From NCBI GenBank assembly GCA_040224245.1, contig JBEGIR010000023.1:1-64000 (forward strand): 64,000 bases of DNA. The letters are read 5' to 3'. A program made the translations under genes and the position numbers. The notes beneath the pieces were generated by a model. The model saw nothing but the letters and a program-made list of their open reading frames with translations, was not told where the DNA came from and searched no databases. Shown one piece after another: positions 38,222 to 47,590 of the stretch (within the stretch, counting starts at the first letter, position 1; each line of letters opens with the position of its first letter). The DNA is from Puniceicoccaceae bacterium. Its GTDB lineage: Bacteria; Verrucomicrobiota; Verrucomicrobiia; Opitutales; JAFGAQ01.

Positions 38222-41200
38222 GTTTTTCCACACAGGCCCCCGCTGCGACGTCGAGCGAGCCAAAGCTGCTCAACCTCGACAGCAATCAACTGAGCACGAA
38301 TCAGGAGGCGATCCCGATCCCATACGGGCGCGGTCACCAACGCTGGGCGCTCAAGTGGATCACTCCTGCTCTGCGACGCACCACTACCGACATCAAACAG
38401 GACATGGGCAAGGGTGGCGACCAGGTCACCGGGTTCAATTACTACGGGGACCTCGCGGGCTTTGTGCAGGTGGGGCCGGTCAGCGCGTTCAAGCGGTTGA
38501 TCATCGACAACAATTTGGTGTGGGAGGGCAGCATCACGCTCGACGGTGCGGGCCCCGAGCTGCTGCAGGTGGCTCAATACGGCGACTTCTTTCATTACTT
38601 TGGAACCGATTCACAATCTCCTGACTCGCGAGTGCTGAACCTTGAGAGCGCTTCCACCTACTCGTGGGATCCCATTCTGAACCCACAGGAGTTCGCCGGG
38701 GTGGACCCGAACGATCCCGATGAGCTGCCGGCGGCAATCGCTGAAGCCGCAAGCACCAACCTGCACCCCGCCTACAAGGGGATCGCGTATGTCTCGATCC
38801 GGAAGCTGTTCTTTGGAGCGAACCGCACCAGCGCTCCCAATGTGGAAGTGGAGGTCGAGTCGGCTCCGGTTTCCCGGATCGGGCTGCCTACCGACATCAC
38901 CGCACAGGGGGTCAATCCAATAACCTGCGTCGAGGAGCTATTGCTCGATCCGCGCTTTGGACTCGGGCTCGACAGCTCAGCGCTCGATGTCACCAGCTTC
39001 CGCAATGCTGCCAATCGCATCCGGGACCTCGCGCACGTGTACTACATGAGTCCGTTTTCCTCGCGCAAGGTGAGCGCCAAGCAGTTGATCGGGCTGATCC
39101 TGGTCCACATCGATGGATTCTTTCGGTACAAGGAGGGCAAGATCCAGATCGACTTCTACCCGCACGATGGCGTCTACCCACAGGTCCGAGAGCTATCACA
39201 TGCCGACATGACAGAGCTGCCCACCTACGACCCGAGCAGCTATGATGACACCGTGAACGAGGTGTTTGTCGTCTATCGCGATGTCACCCGCTACCTCAAG
39301 GAAACCAGCCAGAAGGCTCAGAGCCAGTTCAACCAGGGCGTGACCGGTGAGGTGATGAGCGAAACGCTCGACCGGAAGTTCTTTGTCACTGGTGAACAGG
39401 CTATGCGCTATGCTGAGGAATACGTGCAGACCGCGAGCTTTCCCATCACCACCGGTCGGGTCGTCTGCAGGGCGGAACGTGCCGTGAACCTCGACGGGTC
39501 CGATATGTTGCCAGGCGACCGTCTGCAGCTCGATGACGCTCACTTCTCGCAAGACATCATCGTGCGTTGCACCAAACGCACCGACCACTACCGCGACGGC
39601 ACCTGCACGCTGGAGTTTCGACAGGAAGCGGGGCTCTTTGCCATGGAGTATAGCTCCCCCGTCATCCGGACGCCGTTGGTCGCGGCGCCGGTGGCGGGCA
39701 TCGAGCATGCGCGCATTCTCGAGCTGACGCCGGAGTTTATCGACAACTTGCGTACCGCGATTGTGGTGCTGGCGGAGCGACCCGCTCCGGATGTCGAAGG
39801 GTTCAATGTCTGGTACAGTGATTCCGGGGCAAGCTACGACCTCATGCGCTACCAAACGAGCTGGGCGTTGCGGGCCACTCTCCTGCAGGGGGTCGCAGAT
39901 ATGCCGGAAACCAGCCCGGAACACGCAGAGGACAAGGTGTCACAGCGGGTAGGATTTGAGGAGCGCGAACCGGTGCCGATCACACTGCGCATCTCTGCGA
40001 GCGGTCCCGATCTCGTGCTGCTGCAACCCAAGTCTGCCCAGGCACAGCTCAACAATGAGTTGCTGCTCATCATCGATGGGGAATGGTTCTCGGTCGGCAA
40101 CGTGACTGCTGAAGGGAGCGGCCAATATCGAGTGGACGCTTTTCGTGCGCGGGAGTCGAGCCGAGGCCTCGCTCACGCCACTGGGGCGGAGTGCTGGATC
40201 ATTGAGGCAGAGTCGCTGCAGCGGTTCCAGATGAGTCACAGGGGCTTTGTGACAGGGGATCGTCGTTATTTCAAACTGCAGTCCCGGCGCATCGGTTCGA
40301 CGCAGCCGCTCGATGAAGCACTGTTGTTGACCTACGATTTTCTCGAGCGCGAGAGCACGTTGCCCGATATCCATTTCTATCCGGACAACCCCGTAAAGGC
40401 CGAGACCGGAGAGTCGTTCAAGATAAGTGGGCAGATCTTCGATCCCAATGAGGACATTGTATCCTGGTCGCTCATGATGGTGAATGGTGCGACGGGCGAA
40501 CAAACAATCGTCGGAGGAGCGTCCATCGTGCCGACCGGACGAGTCGTGTTTTCAGTTCCCATCACTGTGTTGAGTCCGCAGGAGGTTTACTTCGTGCTTT
40601 CTGCGCAGGACTACGACACCAGCCGGCCCGGTGTATCAACGGCCCGCTGGCCAGTGCAAGGGTATTTTATCGTCTCCGGTGAGGACCTCACCAACAAGAC
40701 GATCAAAGACGACCTCGATGCATTCGACGCAGACAAGGCCATGCTGTGGGATCTCGCCAACCAGACGCTCGCAAGAGTCGAGGCTCAGGCGGACCAGCTG
40801 GTAGAGCAAGCTCTCGATTTTGCCGCACAGATTGAGCTTACAGAGACGGGGTTTGGCACACAGATAAACCAGGTAAAGAATCAGCTCAACAACGAGCTGG
40901 GAGCACTGTCGCAGGTAGTGCAGCAGATCGGTGCGCGGTCCAACACCAATGCGGCCGCAATCGTCCAGGAGCAAACCGCCCGCGTGTCTGCGGTGCAGGC
41001 ACTGACCCAACAGTTCAACACGCTGGTCTCACGTCTCAACAGCGCTGAGAACTCTCTGAGCGGGTTGTCGTCAACCGTGAACGGGCTCAAGACCGATGTG
41101 CAGGAAGTCGAGGGCGGCATCGCGACGATGGCCCAGAATTTCACTGTGCTGAAATCCGATATCAAAGATCTCGAGGATGAGACCGAGGCCAATGCGACCG

Positions 41201-41658
41201 CTATCCGGAACACCGAAACCACCCTGCGGAACATCAACGGCACGCTCACCGGATGGGCGACCGACATCCACAATCTGCAAATCTCCGACGCTCAAAACAG
41301 CGCTAAAGTGCAAACGTTGTCCACCGCGTTCCTGGGTCCCGATGGGCAGGTGAAAGCGATCTGGGGTGTGACGACTGATGCGAATGGCACTTTCGGCAGC
41401 TTGACGTTGCTCTCTGACAGTACTCAGAAACGTTCCACCTTCGAAATCGAGGTTGACCAACTGATTCTGAAGGTGGGCGGAAAGCGATATCGAGCAGTCC
41501 TGGATTTCGCAACTGCTGCCATCTATCGGGCCGTCAGCCACAACGGAAACCCAGCATGGGAAATCGGGAACAACTTCGCGCTCGCGTTTATGCCGACGGA
41601 TGGCTCGGGCGTCGGTGGCAAGGCTGAGGTCCTTGTGCACAATGCCGATGGACGGTAG
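38218..41658 (+). CDS. Tail tip protein (J-like)
   Basis: The 1146-residue product starts with the J/GTA-type N-terminal domain (PIPYGRGHQRWALKWITPAL). A fibronectin-like middle follows, and coiled coils near the C-terminus (LARVEAQADQLVEQALDFAA, LGALSQVVQQIGARSNTNAA). The terminal DUF1983-like section contains GWATDIHNLQISDAQNSAKV and GQVKAIWGVTTDANGTFGSL. It forms the tip that contacts the receptor and opens for DNA. The start is ATGA-coupled, and it ends 2 bp from the convergent integrase. Confidence 0.9.
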   Translation: MSFSTQAPAATSSEPKLLNLDSNQLSTNQEAIPIPYGRGHQRWALKWITPALRRTTTDIKQDMGKGGDQVTGFNYYGDLAGFVQVGPVSAFKRLIIDNNLVWEGSITLDGAGPELLQVAQYGDFFHYFGTDSQSPDSRVLNLESASTYSWDPILNPQEFAGVDPNDPDELPAAIAEAASTNLHPAYKGIAYVSIRKLFFGANRTSAPNVEVEVESAPVSRIGLPTDITAQGVNPITCVEELLLDPRFGLGLDSSALDVTSFRNAANRIRDLAHVYYMSPFSSRKVSAKQLIGLILVHIDGFFRYKEGKIQIDFYPHDGVYPQVRELSHADMTELPTYDPSSYDDTVNEVFVVYRDVTRYLKETSQKAQSQFNQGVTGEVMSETLDRKFFVTGEQAMRYAEEYVQTASFPITTGRVVCRAERAVNLDGSDMLPGDRLQLDDAHFSQDIIVRCTKRTDHYRDGTCTLEFRQEAGLFAMEYSSPVIRTPLVAAPVAGIEHARILELTPEFIDNLRTAIVVLAERPAPDVEGFNVWYSDSGASYDLMRYQTSWALRATLLQGVADMPETSPEHAEDKVSQRVGFEEREPVPITLRISASGPDLVLLQPKSAQAQLNNELLLIIDGEWFSVGNVTAEGSGQYRVDAFRARESSRGLAHATGAECWIIEAESLQRFQMSHRGFVTGDRRYFKLQSRRIGSTQPLDEALLLTYDFLERESTLPDIHFYPDNPVKAETGESFKISGQIFDPNEDIVSWSLMMVNGATGEQTIVGGASIVPTGRVVFSVPITVLSPQEVYFVLSAQDYDTSRPGVSTARWPVQGYFIVSGEDLTNKTIKDDLDAFDADKAMLWDLANQTLARVEAQADQLVEQALDFAAQIELTETGFGTQINQVKNQLNNELGALSQVVQQIGARSNTNAAAIVQEQTARVSAVQALTQQFNTLVSRLNSAENSLSGLSSTVNGLKTDVQEVEGGIATMAQNFTVLKSDIKDLEDETEANATAIRNTETTLRNINGTLTGWATDIHNLQISDAQNSAKVQTLSTAFLGPDGQVKAIWGVTTDANGTFGSLTLLSDSTQKRSTFEIEVDQLILKVGGKRYRAVLDFATAAIYRAVSHNGNPAWEIGNNFALAFMPTDGSGVGGKAEVLVHNADGR

Positions 41659-41660
41659 TC

Positions 41661-42896
41661 CTATTTCGATGCGGCTTTGCGATCTGCTGCCGGGAAAGGG
41701 ACGGTGATGTCATCCAGATCCGCATCCTGCTGATCATCCTCAGAGGGCGGTGGAACGATCTCAAACCACGCGAGTCCGCGCTCTTTGGTGATCAGTTGGC
41801 CCCGATTGTCACGGGAGCCGGCGTAGTGATCCCATAGGGTGTCCATGTCGCCCCGGTGGGAGATGAGTTTGGCCGTCAACGCTGGATTTTCAAAGGCCGC
41901 CAAATGGTGGGAAGCAAACGAGTGGCGCATGGCATTCTTGGGAATGGACCAGTGCCGGTCGCTGACGTGCTTTCGGTAGCGCGTGATCAATCGAGATCGC
42001 CGTAGCTTAAAGGCATTGGGTGTGAGTTCGTAGGCCTCATCCGTGAGCAGGTCGAGCCATGGGAAAACGTTTCCAGGCAACCCGGTGATGTAGTGGCGGC
42101 GCTTGATCTTGGTCTTCCGTGCAGGCTGGAGAATTCCATCCGGATCCAGATCTTCAGGTTTCAGCCGTAGTACTGCCGACTGCCGCAGGCCTCCGAATGC
42201 TGTCGCCCCCATGAGCGCAGCCATTACCGGATCAACTTCCACCACCCATGCAAACCACTCCCGCGCATCCTCGAGCGATAGGATTCCCGGCTCGTCCCTC
42301 ACCACCTCTGGCAGCTGCACGTTGGCGAATGGGTTCGCTTCCAACCTATCCAGGCGCACACACCAGTTGAAGAACGCGCGGATGTCTTTGCGGTGGTTCC
42401 ATACCGATTCCAAAGCCAAGCGTGTTTGCAGAGCATCGACGTATCGTTGCGCATGTTTGAGATCGATCAACTCAGCCTTTTCGACTCCGATGCCGTCCAC
42501 CATCTGACCAAGGAAAAAAGAGATCGTCTTGAAATGCCCTTCGCTCACCGTTGCCTTTTTGGCCGCGAGGTATTCGGCAACCAGTTCCCGCAGATCTGTT
42601 CCGAATTTCTGCACCAGGTATCGGTCGCGGTAAAACCGATAGACGTCCATCGGATCCGCTTCGGGGACAAGCCGGGATGCCTCCAACAGCCGGTCGACTC
42701 GGGCGAGCATCTCCGCACTGTAGCGCGAACCAAACTGCTTTTTCTTTCGATTGTGGGCCGTGATGTACTTGTCGCGAAGCTCCTCAGAATCGAAGAATTT
42801 CGATTTCTGCTTCCCGTTCTCATACCATCTCGCTTCCCAGGGACGCTTCAACCCCTCTCGGAAATGAGATTTCGCCAGTCCTAACCCGCGGCTCAT
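41661..42896 (-). CDS. int: Tyrosine integrase of the prophage
   Basis: The 411-residue product has an N-terminal arm-binding part, a SAM-like core-binding domain (about 100-190) and a catalytic domain. That domain has Arg 238 in FGGLRQSAVL, Lys 263/265 in KTKIKRRHYI, Arg 324 in NAMRHSFASH, His 347 and the nucleophile Tyr 358 in DHYAG. The usual His of the HxxR motif is Asn 321 here, a tolerated but notable change. It sits 105 bp from attR and is transcribed toward the tail operon. The arm repeat covers its start codon, so the enzyme may regulate itself. Confidence 0.95.
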   Translation of the reverse strand: MSRGLGLAKSHFREGLKRPWEARWYENGKQKSKFFDSEELRDKYITAHNRKKKQFGSRYSAEMLARVDRLLEASRLVPEADPMDVYRFYRDRYLVQKFGTDLRELVAEYLAAKKATVSEGHFKTISFFLGQMVDGIGVEKAELIDLKHAQRYVDALQTRLALESVWNHRKDIRAFFNWCVRLDRLEANPFANVQLPEVVRDEPGILSLEDAREWFAWVVEVDPVMAALMGATAFGGLRQSAVLRLKPEDLDPDGILQPARKTKIKRRHYITGLPGNVFPWLDLLTDEAYELTPNAFKLRRSRLITRYRKHVSDRHWSIPKNAMRHSFASHHLAAFENPALTAKLISHRGDMDTLWDHYAGSRDNRGQLITKERGLAWFEIVPPPSEDDQQDADLDDITVPFPAADRKAASK

Positions 42897-42913
42897 TTAG
42901 GGTTTATTTAGGG
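42895..42913. repeat. Integrase arm-type repeat, right copy
   Basis: These 19 bases match 417-435 exactly, with two TTTAGGG units. They overlap the first codon of the integrase and lie about 90 bp inside attR. By position they are candidate arm-binding sites. Confidence 0.6.
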
Positions 42914-42983
42914 GTTTATTCCAACAAAATCAACAATATCCGTCTGCGCGTGTTGATTCGGCTTCCTGCTTCCGACCCGTAAA

Positions 42984-42999
42984 CCGCTTTACCAAGCGG
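42984..42999 (-). terminator. Short hairpin beyond the tRNA 3' end
   Basis: CCGCTT and AAGCGG form a 6-bp stem with a 4-base loop just downstream of the tRNA on the minus strand. A short T-run (TTTTT) separates the tRNA from it. It may act as the tRNA terminator supplied by the phage DNA. The stem is short. Confidence 0.35.
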
Positions 43000-43000
43000 G

Positions 43001-43054
43001 AAAAATGGTCGGGACGACTGGATTCGAACCAGCGACCCCTTGCACCCCATGCAA
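43001..43054. repeat. attR: 54-bp direct repeat at the right prophage boundary
   Basis: This is identical to 298-351 and is part of the intact tRNA-Pro gene. To the right of 43054 the sequence continues into the tRNA body and then host DNA. It marks the right boundary of the prophage. Confidence 0.95.
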
Positions 43055-43082
43055 GTACACTACCAGGCTGTGCTACGTCCCG
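43006..43082 (-). tRNA. tRNA-Pro(GGG), integration target
   Basis: On the minus strand the sequence folds as a tRNA with acceptor CGGGACG/CGTCCCG, D-arm with GG, anticodon stem CTTGC/GCAAG with loop ATGGGGT (anticodon GGG), T-arm GGTTCGAATCC and an encoded 3' CCA. It decodes CCC proline codons. The prophage has inserted at the 3' half while restoring the full gene. The upstream promoter side is host DNA to the right. Confidence 0.95.
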
Positions 43083-43355
43083 ACGCTGCGATTCCTTGGA
43101 ACCGCAAAGTTTCAGAAGAAATGAAACACACGTTTACATCAAGCACAATTTTCAGGGTTTTCGTGGCTTTGCGGTGGAATCCTGTGACTGGGCAGGACTT
43201 GGGAATCTGCATTCGTGTGGGAAAGTGTTGCGAAGAGACTTGATGCAAAGAGTTGCATGCACTAGGCACGGAACATGGACGAGACACTCCAGACGCATCT
43301 GCACCCATTATGGGACGTTGTCGATGGGATGTGAACCGCTTGAATTTGACCGCAA
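43083..43355. other. Intergenic region upstream of tRNA-Pro and tyrA
   Basis: This 273-bp gap separates the divergent tRNA-Pro and tyrA genes, so it should hold both promoters. I see no strong consensus -35/-10 pair, no hairpin and no convincing small gene. Confidence 0.5.
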
Positions 43356-44201
43356 ATGACTACGATTGCCATCCTCGCTCCCGGGTTGCTGGGGGCCTCT
43401 CTTGCAGCAGCTTCGAAAGCGTCTGGACTCTGTGAACGGGTGCAGGTATGGGCGCGTCGGGAGGAAACCCGCAGGCAGTGCGCCGAGCAGGCGTGGTGTG
43501 ACAGCTGTTCTTCCACGATTGAGGGAGCTGTAAGCGGTGCGGACCTGGTGTGGGTCTGCGCTCCGGTTGGCGCGATTTCCCGTCTGGTTGCGATGGCAGC
43601 TCCGCACCTTAAACCTGATGCAATCGTCTCGGACGTTGGGAGCACGAAGGAACGGTTGGTGATGGAGTGTGAGCGTGCGCTTGAAGGGCGTGCAGTTTTT
43701 GTGGGGTCGCACCCTATGGCGGGATCGGAGCGGAGTGGTTTGTCGAATGCGGATGTGAACCTGTATGCAGGCAAGCCATGTTTTGTGACCCCATCGCAAG
43801 GCTGCGACGAGCGGGCAGTGAAGCGCATCGAGAAATTCTGGGAAGGGCTGGGCATGCGCGTCACGCGCATTGATGCACGTGAGCACGACCGCATTGTAGC
43901 CTGCATCAGTCATCTTCCCCATGTTGTGGCCGCCACCCTTGCAAGCAAAGTGGCGGAAATGGGGGGTGTGGGCTGGCGCGAATATGTCGGTTCGGGGTTG
44001 ATGGATACCACGCGGGTCGCTGCGGGCAGTACGCCCATGTGGATGGACATACTGCAGCACAACCGCGAGGAAATCCTACCCATGTTGCGCGGCATAATCG
44101 AGGGACTCGAACATGTGCGAATTCATCTCGAGCAGGGTCGATTTGAAGCGGTGGAACAGGTGCTGGAATCCGGCAAGCAATTTCGAGAAAGTCTCGATTG
44201 A
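43356..44201 (+). CDS. tyrA: Prephenate dehydrogenase family protein
   Basis: The 281-residue product has an N-terminal Rossmann motif (AILAPGLLGASLAAASKASG; the usual GxGxxG has Pro at one position). It also has VCAPVGAISRL, DVGSTKERLV, the typical FVGSHPMAGSERSGLSNADV loop and ISHLPHVVAATLA. TyrA oxidises prephenate (or arogenate) to the tyrosine precursor. It is a single-domain version without a chorismate mutase or ACT fusion. It stands alone between the tRNA and the subtilase. Confidence 0.85.
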   Translation: MTTIAILAPGLLGASLAAASKASGLCERVQVWARREETRRQCAEQAWCDSCSSTIEGAVSGADLVWVCAPVGAISRLVAMAAPHLKPDAIVSDVGSTKERLVMECERALEGRAVFVGSHPMAGSERSGLSNADVNLYAGKPCFVTPSQGCDERAVKRIEKFWEGLGMRVTRIDAREHDRIVACISHLPHVVAATLASKVAEMGGVGWREYVGSGLMDTTRVAAGSTPMWMDILQHNREEILPMLRGIIEGLEHVRIHLEQGRFEAVEQVLESGKQFRESLD

Positions 44202-44356
44202 GTGAAGGATTTGCGGGGAATCTGGTGAAGCCGATATTTTCGTAATTTTGGCTTTGAACGATTCCCATTTGCCATGTTCTAATGCTTGAGGCTAAATTTG
44301 TCTCCTTTGACGAAATCCATTACCTGTGCTTTTCGTTTATTTTGGGGAGGAAAGAC

Positions 44357-46831
44357 ATGAGAGAAAATCCGAGTATGCTGTATCGATTGATGGTTGGGGT
44401 GATGATGCTTTCCCTGCTGTCGGTCATGGTCTACACGGATCGCCGCTATCGGGAGCAGCATGTCGCTGATCTTGAGGTTGTGAGTGCCGATGCAGCTCCC
44501 CATGGACAACCTTCCGACGCTTCGGATGATTCAGACTCTGCGATGACAGTAGCAGAAGATGCTGTCGAGCAGCGGGCACATGGTCAGCGTTCGGTTCGCG
44601 CGAACCTGGATGCGCTTCGATTGCTGGCGGCATTTGAAGATGCAAGTGTTGTCAATATGCGTGAGCAGTTGCAGGACGACGGCAGCATGATTCGAACCGA
44701 GCAGCTACTGACCGATCTCAAATATCCGCTCATCACGCGGGAAATTCACTTTGATAAAGATGAACAGACACAGGAGTGGGTGGCCGTAGGAGGTTCTGCC
44801 TGGGTTTCGGATCAGTTGCTTGTCGGATTGAAAGAGGGGCAGGACCTCCAGGCGCTTCGTGACCTTCTTGCAGAAGCGGATGCCGAATTGGTGCAGACGA
44901 TCCGGGATGGGAATCATTTTCTGATTCGCTTCCGTGCAGGTGAGCCGGACGATTTGGAAGATGCTGCTTCCCGTTTGCGGCTGCATGTGGCCCTCGCTTA
45001 TGTCGAACCCAATTATTTTCGACTGGCGACCGCACTACCGAACGATCCGCAATTTCATCGCCAATGGGCATTGAACAATTTGGGCAGCGGTTCTGGCGTA
45101 TTTGATGTGGATATCAATGCTCCGGAAGCCTGGCAGATCACGATGGGGGATGCGAATGTCGTTGTGGCGGTGATTGATTCTGGTGTGCAGGTGGATCATC
45201 CCGATCTGATTGGACGCATCTATGTCAACCTGCGTGAAACCATGGATGGAAAAGACAATGATGGCAACGGACAGATCGATGATGTGAACGGTTGGAATTT
45301 TTTCGACGCTCATCAGGGTAGTCCTGATGTGTCAGACACGAAGGACAGCCATGGAACCCACGTAGCGGGAATCATTGCTGCCAGTGCGAACAATGGGATT
45401 GGTGGCAGCGGGGTGAGTCCGGGCGTCACCATCCTGCCCATCAAGATTTTCAATGAGGAGGGCGGTTTTACCTCAGATTTCATTCGTGGAATGGACTATG
45501 CACGCAAAATGGGAGCGAGTATCATCAACGCCTCTCTCGGTGGAGAAGATCGCAGCGATGCGGAGGTGGCGATGATTGATTTGCTTCAACGACATGGAAT
45601 CCTGATGGTCACTTCATCGGGCAATTCCGGTGAAAATTCGGATGTGGTGGAAAGTTATCCTGGCGCCTATCCCCATGCGAATATTCTGAATGTGGGTGCG
45701 AGCAACTGGTTTGATGAGATGGAGAACTACTCGACTTGGGGACCGACCAGTGTGGACGTGCTTGCTCCGGGGTCGGAAATTTTCAGTACAATTTCACCCA
45801 ATGGCTATGAAGCTTACAGTGGTACATCGATGGCAACTCCAGTCGTGGCTGGTGTGGCTGCGCTTGTGAAGTCGGTTCGCACGGATTGGGACGCTCACAT
45901 GATCAAAGACGCCATTCTGAGCACAGTGAAGCCGATTGATTCTGCTGCGGGCAAGACCGTTTCAGGCGGGCGCGTCGATGCCCATGCAGCAGTGTTGAAA
46001 GCACTGGAGAACACCTTTTTTCCAAATGGGCTGCACATCCGCATCCGATCCCTTGCCAACGGTCGTTATGTCAATCCATCAAGGGAATCGCATGCGCGCC
46101 TGATCGCTGACGGGCTGGAAGGGGCACGCCAGCAAACCTTTGAAGTGGTGGAAATGGGAGCGAGCACCTATGCACTCAAATCCATGTTCAATGACAAATA
46201 TGTGAGCTTTGAAGCGGGTGGGCTTGAGCCACTCTCCGCAACCCGTGATGTGGTCAGTGATTGGGAGCTATTCTATCCGGTCAAGCTCGGGGATGGAAAT
46301 TTCGCGTTTCGCTGCAAAGCAAATGGACTGCTTGTCAGTGCTGAAAACAGCGGGAATTCCCCTTTGATCGCAAATCGGGAGCAGGTGGGTGACTGGGAGA
46401 TGTTTGAGATCGAACCCTTGCACCTGTTGCCTGTTGGCAAGCAGATCGCATTGCAGTCGACACCGAGTGCGCGCTATGTGTCGCTGAGTCCTGAAGGAGT
46501 GTTGATTCCCTTTGAGACTCAACCCGGAGACTCGAACTGGTTTGAGGTTGGACTGAGTCTGGATGGTTTTGTGACCCTTCGTTCGCTTGCAAATGGACGC
46601 TATGTATCGGCAAAAACGGAGGGAACCCTGCCCCTTCGGGCCACAGCTACCCGCGTCGGGGAATGGGAGAAATTCGTGGGCATCGCGCACAGCAAGGGGA
46701 TCCTCGCACTGCGCTGCAAGGCCAATGGTGCTTTTGTCGCCTCCGAAAATGAGGGAACAGGTCCACTCATTGCCAACCGATCCGAGATGGGGGGATGGGA
46801 GTTGTTTCGCATGATCGTGCGTGAACCCTGA
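44357..46831 (+). CDS. Exported subtilisin-like protease with fascin-type repeats
   Basis: The 824-residue product has an N-terminal membrane/signal segment (YRLMVGVMMLSLLSVMVY) and a propeptide-like section. The S8 peptidase has Asp 274 in AVIDSGVQVDHPD, His 332 in DSHGTHVAGII and Ser 491 in SGTSMATPVVAGVAALV. The C-terminal 270 residues carry about five beta-trefoil/fascin-like repeats with SLANGRYV, CKANGLLVSAE and CKANGAFVASE. It likely degrades extracellular or periplasmic proteins, with the repeats binding polymer. ATG 44357 follows a GGGGAGGAAAGAC ribosome site; an ATG at 44282 is less suited. Confidence 0.85.
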   Translation: MRENPSMLYRLMVGVMMLSLLSVMVYTDRRYREQHVADLEVVSADAAPHGQPSDASDDSDSAMTVAEDAVEQRAHGQRSVRANLDALRLLAAFEDASVVNMREQLQDDGSMIRTEQLLTDLKYPLITREIHFDKDEQTQEWVAVGGSAWVSDQLLVGLKEGQDLQALRDLLAEADAELVQTIRDGNHFLIRFRAGEPDDLEDAASRLRLHVALAYVEPNYFRLATALPNDPQFHRQWALNNLGSGSGVFDVDINAPEAWQITMGDANVVVAVIDSGVQVDHPDLIGRIYVNLRETMDGKDNDGNGQIDDVNGWNFFDAHQGSPDVSDTKDSHGTHVAGIIAASANNGIGGSGVSPGVTILPIKIFNEEGGFTSDFIRGMDYARKMGASIINASLGGEDRSDAEVAMIDLLQRHGILMVTSSGNSGENSDVVESYPGAYPHANILNVGASNWFDEMENYSTWGPTSVDVLAPGSEIFSTISPNGYEAYSGTSMATPVVAGVAALVKSVRTDWDAHMIKDAILSTVKPIDSAAGKTVSGGRVDAHAAVLKALENTFFPNGLHIRIRSLANGRYVNPSRESHARLIADGLEGARQQTFEVVEMGASTYALKSMFNDKYVSFEAGGLEPLSATRDVVSDWELFYPVKLGDGNFAFRCKANGLLVSAENSGNSPLIANREQVGDWEMFEIEPLHLLPVGKQIALQSTPSARYVSLSPEGVLIPFETQPGDSNWFEVGLSLDGFVTLRSLANGRYVSAKTEGTLPLRATATRVGEWEKFVGIAHSKGILALRCKANGAFVASENEGTGPLIANRSEMGGWELFRMIVREP

Positions 46832-47063
46832 GTGGGGTTTGCCTCAACTCTTCCCAATTTGGCCCAGGTATTGCTTGGTAGGGAATGTGGTGCGGATTTT
46901 CCGCATGAAAATGCAGCTTTTTCCTACCGCCAGTGACCAGAGCCATGCAACTGCACTCATTTAAATCAGGATTCCTTAGAGTCATTTACACCGAACTTCA
47001 CCGGAGTGTGAAAGAGGGAAGCATGGGGTCACCCTTAATCACTCATCAGAACTGGAGGTCGAA

Positions 47064-47570
47064 ATGAATGGATTGATTTCAAATGTGATCATGGGAGTTG
47101 GAAAGCAGCTATGGCAATCGCTCTCCGATGGGCAAGGGGCTACAGCGAGCACGCGTCTGGAGCAGCTGCAGCGTTTTGAGCAGCGCCTCGATCATGCGGT
47201 CAATCCGGAAAAGGCTGCCTTCAAGGCGTATCTGACTCAACAGTCGGTTGATTCCATCGAGGGTGTGGAGTTTCTGAGTCAAAAACTGCAGGATCGTTTA
47301 CTTAGCGATCCTTCGATGACGCAGTTTGTTGCCCAGAACGGGGGGCGTTCTGCCGATTTTATGATCGAGCAGCGCGGTGAACAGTTTGTCTTGTCGGGTA
47401 CATCGGGACGCGAGTGGGTGGTCCCCGCGAATTCTGCTGTTGAGCAAACAGTATCCCAGTTGCATCATCTGGAGAACATTCGCCAGCTGGCATCACTTCG
47501 CCCTGGCCTGAACCTTCCCTCGCTGGTGGATCTCGCGTTTTCGGGAGAGGTGGGTGCGTTGTTGGGTTGA
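47064..47570 (+). CDS. Conserved hypothetical protein
   Basis: The 168-residue product starts after a GGAGGTCGAA ribosome site. It is helical (RLEQLQRFEQRLDHAVNPEK) with a small beta part (FVLSGTSGREWVVPANSAVE). No family is recognised. It is convergent with the HAD gene, which ends 21 bp away. Confidence 0.65.
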   Translation: MNGLISNVIMGVGKQLWQSLSDGQGATASTRLEQLQRFEQRLDHAVNPEKAAFKAYLTQQSVDSIEGVEFLSQKLQDRLLSDPSMTQFVAQNGGRSADFMIEQRGEQFVLSGTSGREWVVPANSAVEQTVSQLHHLENIRQLASLRPGLNLPSLVDLAFSGEVGALLG

Positions 47571-47590
47571 GTCTGCATCGCACGGATCAA

